Positions 44,190 to 55,530 of a stretch of DNA of 64,000 nt are shown here, piece by piece. The stretch covers positions 2,438,323 to 2,502,322 of the forward strand of contig NW_004624801.1 in the NCBI RefSeq assembly GCF_000247695.1, in the 5' to 3' direction. Made by a program: the position numbers and the translations under genes. Positions within the stretch are counted from its first letter, which is position 1. The number at the start of each line of letters is the position of its first letter. Source of the DNA: Heterocephalus glaber. Taxonomy: Eukaryota > Chordata > Mammalia > Rodentia > Bathyergidae. The notes under the pieces are model-generated. The model was not told where the DNA came from and did no database searches. It was given only the letters and a program-made list of their open reading frames with translations.

Positions 44190-44352
44190 ATCTGGACTTT
44201 CCAATATGGTAGCCACTGACCACATGTAGCTACAGAGCACTTAAAAAGTGTCTAGTGTGACCAAGGATCTAAATCTTTAATTTTATTGAACTATAATGTA
44301 TTAAAATATACATGGTTGAATGTGACCATTGGCTAATATATTGGAGTTTCTG
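44190..44352. mobile_element. hAT-type MITE ('gccacatgtggc' family)
   Basis: It begins with CTTTCCAATATGGTAGCCAC and CACATGTAGCTACAGAGCAC, has the middle CTTTAATTTTATTGAACTAT, and ends GTGACCATTGGCTAATATAT then TGGA, an inverted echo of the start. Confidence 0.65.
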
Positions 44353-45560
44353 AACTAGCCAGGCAGGCACCAGAACTCATCCTCTTAGTCTAGACTGTCT
44401 TGCTTTCCAAATCAATCATGAGATTTGAAATTATTTATTAGGAGAATGATTAAACTTTAGAGCTTAGATAAAGTTTAATAAATATCTTCAAAGACAAGAA
44501 TACAGAGAAATTAGACTAGGAATGTGAGAGAGAAAAATTACCTTAAATAGTAGGCATTTGGATCCGGAGTTTTGGAAGAAAGCTAGAAAGGGAAGAAGGT
44601 AAAATGCCAGCATAGTGTGTCAAGAAAGAAATGGTTTCTTCTTGTTTAACCAGTAAGTTGTACTGAGAGTCTTTGATGTAACCTTCCTTACTCTTTAGAG
44701 CCATGTGGTCTAGCTGGGAAACCAATTCTAATGTCCCAAACAATATAAGCCTGCACGATCTAGGGAGAATAATTGTGTTAAAGTCCACCTTAGATCATGC
44801 ATCCTTTTGGAAAGCAGGCTTGCCCTGTGGGAATCCAGATTGGGCTTTTATCGGTAAAAACAGAAATGATCAAGAAAATCTTCCTGAGTGAGATGATGTC
44901 TGAGCTGGAATTTGAAGAAAATGACTTGCATAAGGACAGTAGGAAGGTGGGGAGGATGAATATAAACACATGCTTGGAAGGAAAAACCAAATCTTCTCAA
45001 CAAGTCTCTTTGTGACTGACAGAGATGAATAAAAAGTGATTTCAAATTTTCTAGCTTAGATAAAAATAGTGGCTGTGGGGACAGATGCAGGAACTTTAGA
45101 GAGTCGTAGGAGACAATCTGGGGAATTTAAGACTAGTTTTAGGCATGTGGATTCTGAGGTGACAGCTTGCAGACATCTTGGATTAATACCCATTTTTTTA
45201 AAAATTTAGACAGGAAGAGAGTGGACCAAAAGGTTACTCAATATCACCTCCATTCCCAGTACTTGGAGATTTTATTTTTCCTCTAAAGCCAAGAAATTGG
45301 ACCAAGGCAGAATGGAAGAAAGCCACGGGGCTCTAGAGACATTCATGTCATCACCTGACTGGGGACAAACGCATACCTTATTTTCTCTGAGTTGATAGAC
45401 ATCTGGTTACTTCATCTTGGAAGTTACACTCATCCGCCCTTTGAAACATCCTGCCCAATGACTGATTTTTTTAAATAGCCATTTTCCCACTTATTACATT
45501 TGTAATACCTGCTCCCTGCAAAACAATTGGAAATCTCAAAAGCAGAAAGAAGGAAATGCA
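44353..45560. other. Mostly unassigned, with a weak antisense L2-like stretch
   Basis: The piece near 44875-44990 (CTTCCTGAGTGAGATGATGT, GAGCTGGAATTTGAAGAAAA, GGACAGTAGGAAGGTGG) resembles an antisense L2-class theme. Everything else is unassigned and I see no exon. Confidence 0.35.
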
Positions 45561-45569
45561 ATCAAGCAT

Positions 45570-45660
45570 ACACACACACAGATCCACATATGTATACGTC
45601 TGTGTCTGACATAATACATACATGCAGACCCAGTATGTGTGTGTCCGAGTGTGTATAACA
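45570..45660 (+). repeat. CA/TG-rich low-complexity region
   Basis: An ACACACACACAGATCC half and a later GTATGTGTGTGTCCGAGTGT half are about 60 bases apart and partly complementary. Confidence 0.7.
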
Positions 45661-47950
45661 ACATAACAAAGTTTGAGTGAATGACAAACTGAATCATTCA
45701 GTGAAGTGAATGACCATGGTCCGATAAAATTAAAATGGAATTGAAAAATTCCTATCACCTAGGAACATCACAGCTACTGTAAGTCATAATGTAATGCATT
45801 GCTCATGTGTTTGTGGTGATACTGGTGTAAACAAACTTACTGGGCTTCCAGACCTATAAAAGTGTAGCACAGACAATTATGTATAATACATGATACTTGG
45901 GAATGATAATAAAAGACAATGTTATTGGTTTATGTGTTTACTATAGTTTTTATTGTTATTTTAAAGTGTACTCCTTCTACTTATAAAAAAAAGTGGACTG
46001 TAAAACAGAATGTCATCGTGTCACTGCCAGCAACAGCCTCACACATCTCAGGTTTGCTGATTGCATCAACAGGCCACGCTGAGTGATGGACCTAGACCAC
46101 CTAGGTTTGTCTAAGAGCCTCGGTGGTGTTCACACAATGATGAAATCACCTAAGGACGTGTTTCTCTTGGAGAGAAGTGAAGCACCGTTGGGGAGAAACA
46201 AGAGTGGGAAGGCGAGTGACGGAGGGTGCATGGAGGAGCAAGCACACTGCTCTCTCTGAACAGTCTCAGGGACGTGGGAGCCAAGATGCTCCCTAGTGAA
46301 TAGGATCCATGTCTGCAGCTAGCCGGCAGGTCCCTGACACAGAGCACGGCTCGGTGAGCCATTTCTCCTTCTCACCGTGGTCTCCTGGGGACCCAGACTG
46401 AGGGAGGCGCCCATTCTTGGAGACACCCAAGAATGTTTCTTTGTTTCTGGAGCAAAGGGACCCTCCTCTGATTTGTTGTCTCTCCCAAGAAGACACTTGA
46501 GGCAGGAGAGAGCTACACGTGGTGTCTACAGCTCAGGATGAGAGGGGACAGGCATGGCTTCGCCTACAGAGATGCAGAACAGCTCCCACCTCGCTCCCAA
46601 ATCTCCCTCACGAGCTGCCTCGGGTGGGGGGGGGGCCTACTTTCCACACTACTTTGGCCCCTCCTTGTTCCTTTTTAGAACTCCGTCTTCAGTTTTCCAT
46701 GTCCTCAGTGCTGTTTGCCATGACCTTTCCCTCACGACCATCTCTGTCAGCTTCTCATGCGTGAAACATATGTTTGTTCATTATTTTGTTGTCCACAACC
46801 TTCCCTCAAAACTGTCCAGCCCGGGTCTCCCTCCCGCACCCTTTACCCCCATGTCACACATATAATGAATTACCATTCCTTCAGACAACGAGGTTGAAAA
46901 CTTGTGGTCTCCAAGGCAACGGGGTATCCTGGGGTGGGGGCCCTTGCCCGGATAAGGAAGAACTGGAAGCAAAGGGGGGTGGGGAGGTCCAAGCAGAGAT
47001 GATATCATGCCTGAAGCCTGGAAGCAGCCAATCTGCTTTCGAGGATATGATGTCATCCCCCCACCCCACTCCCTCACTCCTAGGTAGCCCCACTGAGAAT
47101 TCTAGACAAGTATTGAACTGAAGTTGTATTGCTGTGAGAGAAAAGGGGGTGGGAGTGGCAGTGGGAAGAGAGAAAAGAGATCTAGGGACTCTCTGGATGG
47201 CCCAGGCAGACACTACAGTCTTCACTAGCGAGCAGCCCCATAAAAATGTCATCAGCTCAGGCTCTCCCTGCATTACAACACAATGATTTCTTTGGGGAGA
47301 AGAAAAAAACCCTAAGATTTATTTTGTAACCACACCCCCGCCTCCCTTGGAAGAGAAATACCAACCAACAACAAGTTGTGAATGAAGTGTTTGCAGATCG
47401 GCCCCCCTTACCCAGCCGGAGAACTTTGCAAATGGAACCAGGCATGCGCTCTCACGCGCGCCCAGCTCAGCTACTTTCTGCTGCACCCGGGGATGGGAAG
47501 AGACTGTGGGGCTCCAGGTGGGAGCCGGGTTTGGGGTGAGGCTTCCAGACTAATGGTGTGAGCCACTTAAGGCTCAGGGGAGAGGAGCCTGTCCCGGAGA
47601 CAATGACCACATCTAGGGCTTCTTGCCAGGCTCCCAAGAGACGCAAACAAGTCCCAGTTTTCAGGAGGGGTGCAGGGGTGCAGGCTCATTAGAAAGCTGA
47701 CTGAAGTGTTACCACCATGGTGGGGGGTGGGGCCAAATCTCCTCTGCCAGCTTTTTCTCGACAGACTGGGAAGTAGGGCTGTTTCAGGGCGCACTCAGAC
47801 TTTTCTCTAAATGCAGAAATGTTCCCAGGAGTCCGGGGCGCAGGACAGTATGTCCAATGGCCCAGAGCAGGCCAGAGCTGTCGTGTCCCTGCCCTTGACC
47901 GACAAAAATTGAATTGGTTCCCCTACACGGCCTTCCTGGAATTTTTCCAC
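45661..47950. other. Mostly unassigned DNA
   Basis: I recognise no gene or named repeat. An 11-base G run lies at 46625-46635. The 46020-46150 and 47280-47470 parts look unique, and the latter keeps several CpGs (for example CTCACGCGCGCCCAGC near 47451). No promoter can be supported. Confidence 0.35.
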
Positions 47951-47974
47951 ATGGGCCTACTTATGTTGTCCTTG

Positions 47975-48125
47975 AGGAAAGAGAGAAGTAAAGATCCCCA
48001 TGTCCACTCCCATTTTGCAGATATGGACCTCAAGGCCCAGAGAATGGAAGGAATCAGCCCAATGACCAACAGGCAGTGACCAGTGGATCTTGGGCTAGAT
48101 GCAAGACTGTCTCCAATCTGATATC
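47975..48125 (-). repeat. MIR fragment (antisense)
   Basis: ATTTTGCAGATATGGACCTC, AAGGCCCAGAGAATGG and ATCAGCCCAATGACC follow the reversed MIR core. Confidence 0.55.
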
Positions 48126-49530
48126 CATTCCCAGGAACAAGCTGGTGACCCAGTAGCAGCACCTGAGAACCGAAGGCCTTCCAGTCTTAGCATCAGCTGG
48201 TTACCATTTTCGGCATAAGTGATAACGTGGTTGGGATGAGCTCATGTCGCTCTTTACCCCCTTCCCACGAGCTGTGAGTGAGAGCGTAGACATCCTCTGC
48301 ACCTCTCACCCTGTGTCCAGCCCTCGCTTTACTTCAGCCCTGGCACACGCCAAGAACAGTAGGGCACAGCCTCACTCCTGAAGGGTCCACAGAAGAGAAA
48401 GAGGGACGAGCAGGGGTCAGAAAAATAGGTGCAAAATGTACCCATGAGTGTTTCTCCTTGGCTTTCTGTTCTTTGTAAAAGCAGAAATACAAACATGGCT
48501 GTGCCTGTGCTTTGCTCGCTCAACACTTGTCTCAGGAAAAGGGAGTCTGAGGCTATAAACACACATTGTCTTCCCCGTGGAAGCCCCAAGAAAGCAGAGT
48601 CTGGGCTCCATTGATGGCACCCAGCATTGTGCCTGGTGTACAGGAGACATGTATTATGTCCAGCTACAACTACAGCAGTGCCTAGATGGACGCTCCTGTC
48701 TCCAGAGGACGTGAGCAGGGAGGGGATTTATACCCATGTATGAATAATAATTTGCCAGGTTGCAGGAGGGGGCCAGACTAGGTGGAGGAAACAACATTTT
48801 TAAAGGCATAGCGTATAAGGATAGGGCAGAATGGGTTATATTAAGATAATAACCCCAAGTCTGCCTGGCGTAAAATAACAAAGATCTACTTCTTGGCTTT
48901 GCTACATGTCCATTGCATGTCAGATGGTAACTCCTCTCTGTGCTTAGCCATCCTCTGACTCAGACTGATAAAATAGCCACTGGTGGATTATCGCTGGTCA
49001 CCATGGAAGATAAAAAGGAGGGCTCAGTCCTGATGTGACACATCCCTCCTGCCCATGACTTCCACCCACAACTGGTGACATGATTCTACCTAACTCCCAA
49101 GGGCCAAGAAGTAAAGGCCAAACATTCTCAAGGTAGACAAAGAGCTGGACATATTTGATACAGCTGTAAAGACCACCACATACACATGTGAGAAACTGCT
49201 GTAGTATATTTCATGAGCAGGAGCAATTCAGGAAGACTACATGAGGAGACAGACCCAAAGCTGGCTGTGAAGCTGAGTTATGAGTCAGGTAGACAGAGAG
49301 GAGAAGGGAAGCTCTGTAATGGCAAATCTCCCAAGCCAAGGCCAGACACTGGGAATGAAGCTGCTACCCAGGCCCTGGATGAGTGAGTGGGAACTAGAAC
49401 AGCAGGGACTAGAACATCAGGGATGGCGATTCTTTCACAACGCCAAGCAAAACCAATGCAGCATGCCAACGTGACAGGTGAGGTCCAGCAGGCCATGCTT
49501 CCTCTGCAGTGCCATTTTAAAACATTTTGG
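48126..49530. other. No feature recognised
   Basis: About 1.4 kb without a nameable repeat or exon. Confidence 0.35.
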
Positions 49531-49535
49531 GGGTT

Positions 49536-49790
49536 TCTTTTTTTATTGGAAATTTGCACCTTTACATAATCTCTCTTGGTTCTTATTTTTCCCTCTTCCC
49601 CGCCCTCCCTTCAACCCCTCCATCCCTCCCTATTTACAAAGACTTTGTTTCCATTTTTACATTTTCTCATTTTAATTCCATTCCCTTCTTTCCTTTCCCC
49701 TACCCCTCCCACTTCCCCTTCCCCTTTTGCCACTTTTTTTCCTATTTCACATTATCTGTTATACCTTTTAGTCCTTATTTACACTTTCAG
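49536..49790 (-). mobile_element. Purine-rich retroposon, single inverted copy
   Basis: This is the reverse complement of one unit of the element at 43314-43850. From the right, the minus strand reads GGACTAAAAGG, GATAATGTGAAATAGG, a GGGGAAGGGGAAG purine block, TTTGTAAATAGGG, AAGAACCAAGAGAG and GTAAAGGTGCAAATTTCCAA, then an A run (the T run at 49536-49543). AAAACAT(C)TTTT-like strings near 49517-49530 and 49799-49810 may be a worn target duplication. Confidence 0.65.
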
Positions 49791-49794
49791 TTTC

Positions 49795-50748
49795 TCCTAA
49801 AACATCTTTTATTGGGGAAATTTTCCAACTTATAAAAAGTTGTAGGAATAGTACCAGAAACATCCAAAGGTTCTTTCTGCAGAGTTACTTATTGTTAACG
49901 TTCCACCCTGTTTGTCCTCACTCTTTCTCTGTGGATGGCATAGAGACTTACATTTTTTTTTCTGAGCCATTTAAAGGTAAGTGACATACATCATGTTCTT
50001 TACCCCTCTATTTGTGGGTGAATATTTCCTAAAAACAGCAAGATTCTCTGACTTAACCCTAGTGCAAGAGTCAGCGGCACGAATTGGCATGGATATGCTA
50101 CCTGAATCTCCATCCACATTCCAATTTGGTCTGTTGATCAAATAATTTCCTTCATGGAACTATTTCCCTCTAGCATAGAATCTAATCTAGAGCTGTCATC
50201 TCCACTGTACTGAGTTACCATGTCTGTCGGACCATCTTTAATTGGGAACACCTCACAACTTTCTGAATCTTTGATGACATTAACATTTTTAAATACTGCA
50301 CATCTTTTTTTCTTTTAGCAGAGTTTCCCTCCTGGGGGTTTTGTCTGGTGATTCCTTGTAGCAGATAATGTACATTCCAGGTGATACACGACATACAGAG
50401 GTGGTGTTAAGTCCTTCCAGGGAGAGCCCTTCTGGAGCCTAGAGATATCATCTATCCCTCGGGGGTGATGACAATTCTGATCACCTGGGCGAGATATTCC
50501 CAAAGTCCTTATTAGCATAGGAGTTTTCTCTTCTCCCTTGCGAAGAATAAGCAGCCTAAGAGTACACAGTTTAAGATGATGCCATTATCTTCCTCCTTAT
50601 CAAAATGTCTCCCGAGATTTGCCATCCACTGGTGATCCTTACCCAATCCAATTCTCACCAGCGTGCTTTCAAAATGGTGATTTTTTTTGACTCCCATGCC
50701 CCTCCTATGTTTGCCTGTCTCAGGATTCTATTAGTACACAATGCTTAC
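49795..50748 (-). mobile_element. Antisense L1M-type LINE, split by an LTR
   Basis: CTTATAAAAAGTTGTAGGAA, TTACTTATTGTTAACGTTCC, CTGAGCCATTTAAAGGTAAG, TTTGATGACATTAACATTTT and AGGATTCTATTAGTACAC follow the antisense order of an old L1 3' region. The element resumes at 51165-51350, after the LTR, with TGTGCCAGATGTGGCCAGTG, GGGAGCCCATTCAAGCTGGC. Confidence 0.8.
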
Positions 50749-51164
50749 TGTTGTGGTTTGGGTCTGAAACGTGTCCCAAAACCCCATGTTCCCAGTGCGG
50801 GGTGCAGGGGGTGGGAGGTGAAGGGGCTCTGGCCTCATCAATGGGTCAATCTATTTATGCAGTCATAGCTTAAAGGGCTATTGGAAAGGGGTGGAAAGTT
50901 TAGGAGACGGGGCCTTGTTGGAGGAAGTAGGTCATTGGTGGTGTCTATTTTGTCTCTGGCTCTTTCTGAGCCACCATAAGGTGAGTAGCTTTGCTCCACA
51001 ATGTGCTCCCAGCCATGACGCTCTGCCTTGTCACAGACCCATAGCAATGGGGCCAAGTGACAATGGGTTAAAACCTCTGAAACTGTGAGCCAAAATAAGT
51101 CTCCCTTCCTTTTAAGTTGCTTCTGCCAGGTGTTTTATCACAGCAACAGAAGACTGATGAATAC
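50749..51164 (+). mobile_element. MaLR-like rodent LTR inserted in the L1M
   Basis: TGTTGTGGTTTGGGTCTGAA begins it. The middle has GGCCTTGTTGGAGGAAGTAG, GTCATTGGTGGTGTCTATTT and TTCTGAGCCACCATAAGGTG. The end has CCTCTGAAACTGTGAGCCAA, AATAAGTCTCCCTTCC, TTTAAGTTGCTTCTGCCAGG and CACAGCAACAGAAGACTGAT. It is a full-length-looking solo LTR, younger than the L1M it splits. Confidence 0.8.
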
Positions 51165-51350
51165 ACCCACCTTATCTTGCATTTGTTTGCCTATCATCTA
51201 TCATCTACCTATTGTTAATGTGATAATTCATTTCTATCCTAAATTATGTTGGACTTCAAATTTGTGCCAGATGTGGCCAGTGGGAGCCCATTCAAGCTGG
51301 CTGCTGAGTCCCGGAGATAATCCCCCATGTTTTAAAAAATCTATGTCATT
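51165..51350 (-). mobile_element. Right-hand part of the split antisense L1M
   Basis: TTTGTGCCAGATGTGGCCAG and GGGAGCCCATTCAAGCTGGC, then TGCTGAGTCCC, continue the L1M antisense order that stopped at 50748. This shows the LTR at 50749-51164 is nested. Confidence 0.65.
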
Positions 51351-52560
51351 TTTGTAATTGGCTTAAAAATGACTTTATTTCCCTGGAGGTTCTTGTGGGA
51401 CCCAAAGGCTGCTGAAGTATCTCAAAAGATAGAGGGCTTCAAGGCAGCAGAGGCAGCTCCCTGGGCCTCCTTGCTGTCCTGGGGACATGGTTCTGCTTTG
51501 TCCAAGCCCTGATGAGTCCTTTGTCACACAAACTCTCTCAGGAAAGAAAGAAACTCAGAGAACGGCTCTGTGGAAAGTGCTGGTTTGCCCTTTTCTTTCA
51601 GAGCAGTTTCTTGGAGCTGAGAGTAAAGGATTCAGAGACACAGGGCAGAGACACGAAGCTCTAAATACCACATTCTTAGAATTTTTGTGGATTTCTGTGC
51701 AATTTTTTGTAGCCTCAACATGAGGGTCCTTATTACCATCATCATTTTTGGCGCCAGAGCTAGCCAGTTCTTTGCCTTAGTCCTCCATCCCCCCACACTG
51801 ATCTCCTGGTGGAAAATACTCAGGTGAGGTCTCCCCACTGCTGTTGGACTGACACAGGTTTTAGAAGTCAAGAGACTCACCTAGGACCACACAACCTTGC
51901 ACATGGAGCTAACAAAGAAAGTCACATCACCTTGACTGGCCCATTCAGACAGCAAACAAGCAGACCTGAGCATGCGCTTCTGCTCACTATGATGCACCTG
52001 CAGAGCCTCACACCAAACAGGACCCCCAGGGCTACTCTCCAGGGGGCCTCCCACACTGATGCAGGTGCCTGGGAAATCAGACAGCATGAGGCTGTGGCTG
52101 AATACAAAAGCAAACAGGGGGCATTGCCTTGTGCCTCTGGGTCCTGTAGAAGCAACTTCAGGATTCAGAAGAGGCAAGGACAGCTGTATAGCACTGGAAG
52201 CAGGGCATCTACCAGTGCCAGATGTCCCGGCATAAGTGGACCCATTGAGGCAAGACAAACACATGCATTCCTTGGGGTCAGAAAAGGGACATGGCCTATA
52301 GATTAGGAGATTATCGGCCTCTATGAGGTCGGCCTATGCTAATAGGAGGATGTCTCAGAGCAGAGATGAGTCATGTGCCCCTCATAATAAGACCAGAAAG
52401 AGTAGTGATTAATCCGAGTCCGTTTCCCCTAAGCACAGTGAGGAGGCCAAAGAGATACAAAGAATCTGCAAACATTGCTGAACCCAATACCACCTAACCC
52501 TCACTCTTGTCTTCTTTCCCTCCAGTGGCCTTGCATTTTTCTTTGGCTTACAATATGGGG
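51351..52560. other. No feature recognised
   Basis: The 165-codon plus-strand frame at 51809-52306 and the 127-codon minus-strand frame at 51881-52264 overlap each other, and neither has a motif. I take both as chance. Confidence 0.35.
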
Positions 52561-52563
52561 CTT

Positions 52564-52747
52564 TGGCCAGGTGTACACACTTGAGATTCCATCACCCTGG
52601 GAGGCCGAGGTAGGAAGATGCAAGTACAAGCCCAGCCTGAGCAACTTAGTGAAACCCTTTCTCAAAATAAAAAATAAAAAAGGGCTGTGGATGTAGCTTA
52701 GGCCAAAAGCCCTGGGTTCAACTCCAGCAATGGTTTAAAAAAAAATG
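52564..52747 (+). mobile_element. Composite B1-ID SINE
   Basis: The B1 head (TTGGCCAGGTGTACACACTT, CTGGGAGGCCGAGGTAGGAA, AAGCCCAGCCTGAGCAACTT) is followed by an AATAAAAAATAAAAAA linker, then the ID half (GGGCTGTGGATGTAGCTTAG, CCCTGGGTTCAACTCCAGCA) and an A tail. It is the clearest sense copy of the composite. Confidence 0.9.
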
Positions 52748-52857
52748 AGGCTTGGGAGCCAGGCTACTGGAGCAATTTGCTTCTACTTCCATGGATCTCA
52801 ATTTCTTCTGCAAATATGGACAAGGACACCTACCTCTCCAGGCTGTGCATGGATCTT

Positions 52858-53262
52858 AGTTACTTTCTCATCGCTGAGACACAAAGCGTAACACCCACAA
52901 CTCTAAGGAGGAAAGGTTTATTTTGGCTCACAGTCTGTAGAGGTTTCAGTCCATAGTCAGCTAGGTCCAAGGCAGGGCGGCATGGCAGAGGGGCGTAGCA
53001 GAGGACAAATGGCTGATGGCAGGGTAGGCAGAAACCAGAGTAATCAAAGGAGGAGGGAGAGAGATGGACCCTTCCAGGCCACACTTCAGTGACCTATCTC
53101 CTCCGACCAGGCTATAACTTCCAACATCTCATCTAGCTATGAACTAATCAGTGAACTAATCCACTGATGATTATCATACTCTCATGATCCAATCACCTCC
53201 CCAAAGTCCCACTTGTGAGTACATGAGGCTTTGGGGGGACATCCAGAAACAGACCGTAACAG
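52858..53262 (-). mobile_element. MaLR-like rodent LTR (solo, antisense)
   Basis: TCTAAGGAGGAAAGGTTTAT, TTTTGGCTCACAGTCTGTAG, AGGTTTCAGTCCATAGTCAG, CACTTCAGTGACCTATCTCC, TCATGATCCAATCACCTCCC and ATGAGGCTTTGGGGGGACAT run in antisense LTR order from the U5 side to the U3 start. It is probably one of the younger LTRs here, since the order is complete. Confidence 0.8.
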
Positions 53263-53395
53263 CATGGTTCTATTAGAGCACGTATTTTGTCTGTGCTTAG
53301 CCCAGTGCCTAGCCAGAGGAAGTCCCAGATCCATGCAAAGCACCATTGTGTGGGAAAGGCCCTTCAAGGAGGGACTCAGGAAAAATGGAAACATA

Positions 53396-53643
53396 GGGGT
53401 GGACCCCAATCCAATATGACTACTGGTCTTATATGATAATTAGGACACAGACACATGCATGTGCAGAGAGATGACACAGTGACAAAGCAGCCACCAGCAA
53501 ACCAAGGAGAGAAGCCTCAGAAAAAAGCCAACTCTGCTGACAGCCTAAAGTTAAGTTTGGATCCTCCAAAATCATGAGAAATAAATGGCTATTGTTTAAG
53601 CCGCCCAGCCTGCAGAATGGTTAGGGCAGCCTAAGCAGAGTAA
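53396..53643 (+). mobile_element. MLT1-type MaLR LTR fragment
   Basis: ACTGGTCTTATATGATAATT, AGGACACAGACACATGCATG, CATGAGAAATAAATGGCTAT and TTTAAGCCGCCCAGCCTGCA are MLT1 landmarks in sense order, ending with GGCAGCCTAAGCAGAGTAA. Confidence 0.75.
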
Positions 53644-53649
53644 CCCGGG

Positions 53650-55060
53650 CAGAAGCTTGGTTATGGCTTTGCCCTCCCCCTAGCCTCCACTCTTTCTTTC
53701 CCTTCTCCGTTTTTCCTTCTGTTTTCCCTGCGCTCAGGGGTTCCACAGAACTTCCTGGGATTCCCATGGCAAGGGGATGGGATTTGGAGCAGTCATCTTG
53801 TCCAACCTCTTTGACTAAAGTTGCTGAGACTTCTCAAAAGACAAGGGAGGAGACAGAAAAGATGTCCCTTTGCATCTTGCTCAGATCTAGTTTCACTTAG
53901 CACAGCCAGATCTGCTGCCAGCTATGCTGGTCACACGCCTGCCTCAAAGCCCATTCCGCAGCCCTGGGCACCGGAGCTGGGGAGCAGAGCAGCATCGAAA
54001 TCAAATCACTTCTTGTTGGTTTGTGGCTTCTGACGAAACTGGTTCTCTCTGCCCACCCACCCGCTGGGCCCCGAGGGCAAGGCTGCTGGGTATAGATGTG
54101 GGGAAACACTGGCACAGTGAGTCACCCAGCAGCTGACACTGGCTGCTGGGGAAGGAAAGGGCTGAACTGGCTCCTGCTGGGCTGCGGGCTACAGTGGGTC
54201 GGGCTTCACAGAAACCCAGCTGGCTGAAGTGATCAGACAGAGCTGGGAAGAGGGAAGAGTCTCCTTCCTCCTGAAGTCTCAGAAGGTGGCTGTCACCCCC
54301 TCAGATCACTTGACCCAGTGCAGCCTCCCTACCAGACCTGGAGCTGTAGGAGACAGACAGTGTCTGGGAGGAGACACAGGGAGGAGGAGTGCCGGGGGCC
54401 CAGGACCGGGGGGACCCTCAGTAACAGTTCAGTTTGGCTCTGATCCACAGGGCAGGCAGCCTGCACCTGGGGCCCCATTTGTAGCCCATTCCCAGGCAAC
54501 CTTGGCCTTCTCCCCATGGGCAAATCAGGGCATGCCCGGAAATGATTGCAATCAGCCACACTACCCTGAGAGCTGCCCCAGAGCCCAGCCAGGGCAGAAA
54601 ACACACTGTTCTGCCATTTTATGAATGAGTAAACCTGTATGCTTTCTATAAATGTCTGCATAAATCACTGGTGGGCATTCCCCTCTTGGCACGAGAAAGA
54701 CCCAGCCCAGACTGTACAAGCAGCTTCTCCTTGGGAGGGAGGCCCAGGGCGGCTTTCCTTACTTCTGGGCCCTGGGGAGCTGCCTCCTGCTCTGGGCTCT
54801 GGCTGTGCAGACAGCTCTTGCTCAAACAATGCCTCAGCCCCAGAGGGAGGAACTCACCTTTCCAGGGGCCTGGGACTGAGCCCCAGGATGGGCCCAGCTA
54901 GACCACTGTGGTACTGGGCATCCTTTGTTTCCTGTTCTCCTGGGAGTCCAGCTCCTGCTCTCCTGGGCCCACCCTGCCTATCACTGCTTGCCTGGAGAGA
55001 AGCATGCAGCCCAAGCATCCACCATGAAGGTCTCTGTGCCGATGGCATTTTATGTAAAAG
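53650..55060. other. No feature recognised
   Basis: The sequence is moderately G+C-rich and unique. Open frames on both strands (54229-55076) overlap and reflect base composition. Confidence 0.35.
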
Positions 55061-55530
55061 CCTCATGTCCATTTAACTAACAAGTAATCATTAATACTAC
55101 CCCTGGCCCATGTAACCAACTGTTAAACCAACACTAATGAAATGAGGCATGGGCACTACGGCCAATATTAAATCCAAGTCTGAACTGTTGACTTCAATGA
55201 ACTGGGCTAATTCAGACACCATGCTTTGCATTTAACCAGTTGGCAGACATTTGATATCAAAATGCACGGATATTCTCTCCATCCTGGCTTTCTACCTTCT
55301 TACTACTTCCCAGCCTTGATGGAATCAGAGCAGACCAGACCAGATCATTCTCACCCTTAATACCTGGATCAGAATTCAGTCTTTTTGGTGAAAAGACAAC
55401 GGGGAAGTGCATGAAGAATCTAGTGTTGAAATTAATGCATTCATCGGCACATGTGGCTCTGGGACCCATTGTGATTCACTGCGATGGAATGGGCTAATTC
55501 CAATGATTTGAGTCTTCAGTGTGGGAAAAA
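55061..55530. other. AT-rich unique block, possible conserved element
   Basis: Several TAAT cores occur: AAGTAATCATTAATAC near 55083, ACACTAATGAAATG near 55131, GGCTAATTCAGAC near 55205, GAAATTAATGCATTC near 55429 and GGCTAATTCC near 55491. The phrase GGGCTAATTC appears twice, 290 bases apart. No repeat is recognised. The call is texture-based. Confidence 0.3.

Noticed and set aside
47440..47470. CpG-rich spot as a promoter
   Set aside because: The spot is only a few tens of bases with a handful of CpGs. There is no CpG island, TATA box or initiator that I can support.
51809..52306. 165-codon plus-strand frame
   Set aside because: It overlaps a 127-codon frame on the minus strand, with no motif on either and no splice-site or codon-bias support.
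54229..55076. Possible exons in G+C-rich sequence with long frames on both strands
   Set aside because: Long frames occur on both strands and in several registers, which is the sign of base composition, and no splice-bounded coding motif is visible.
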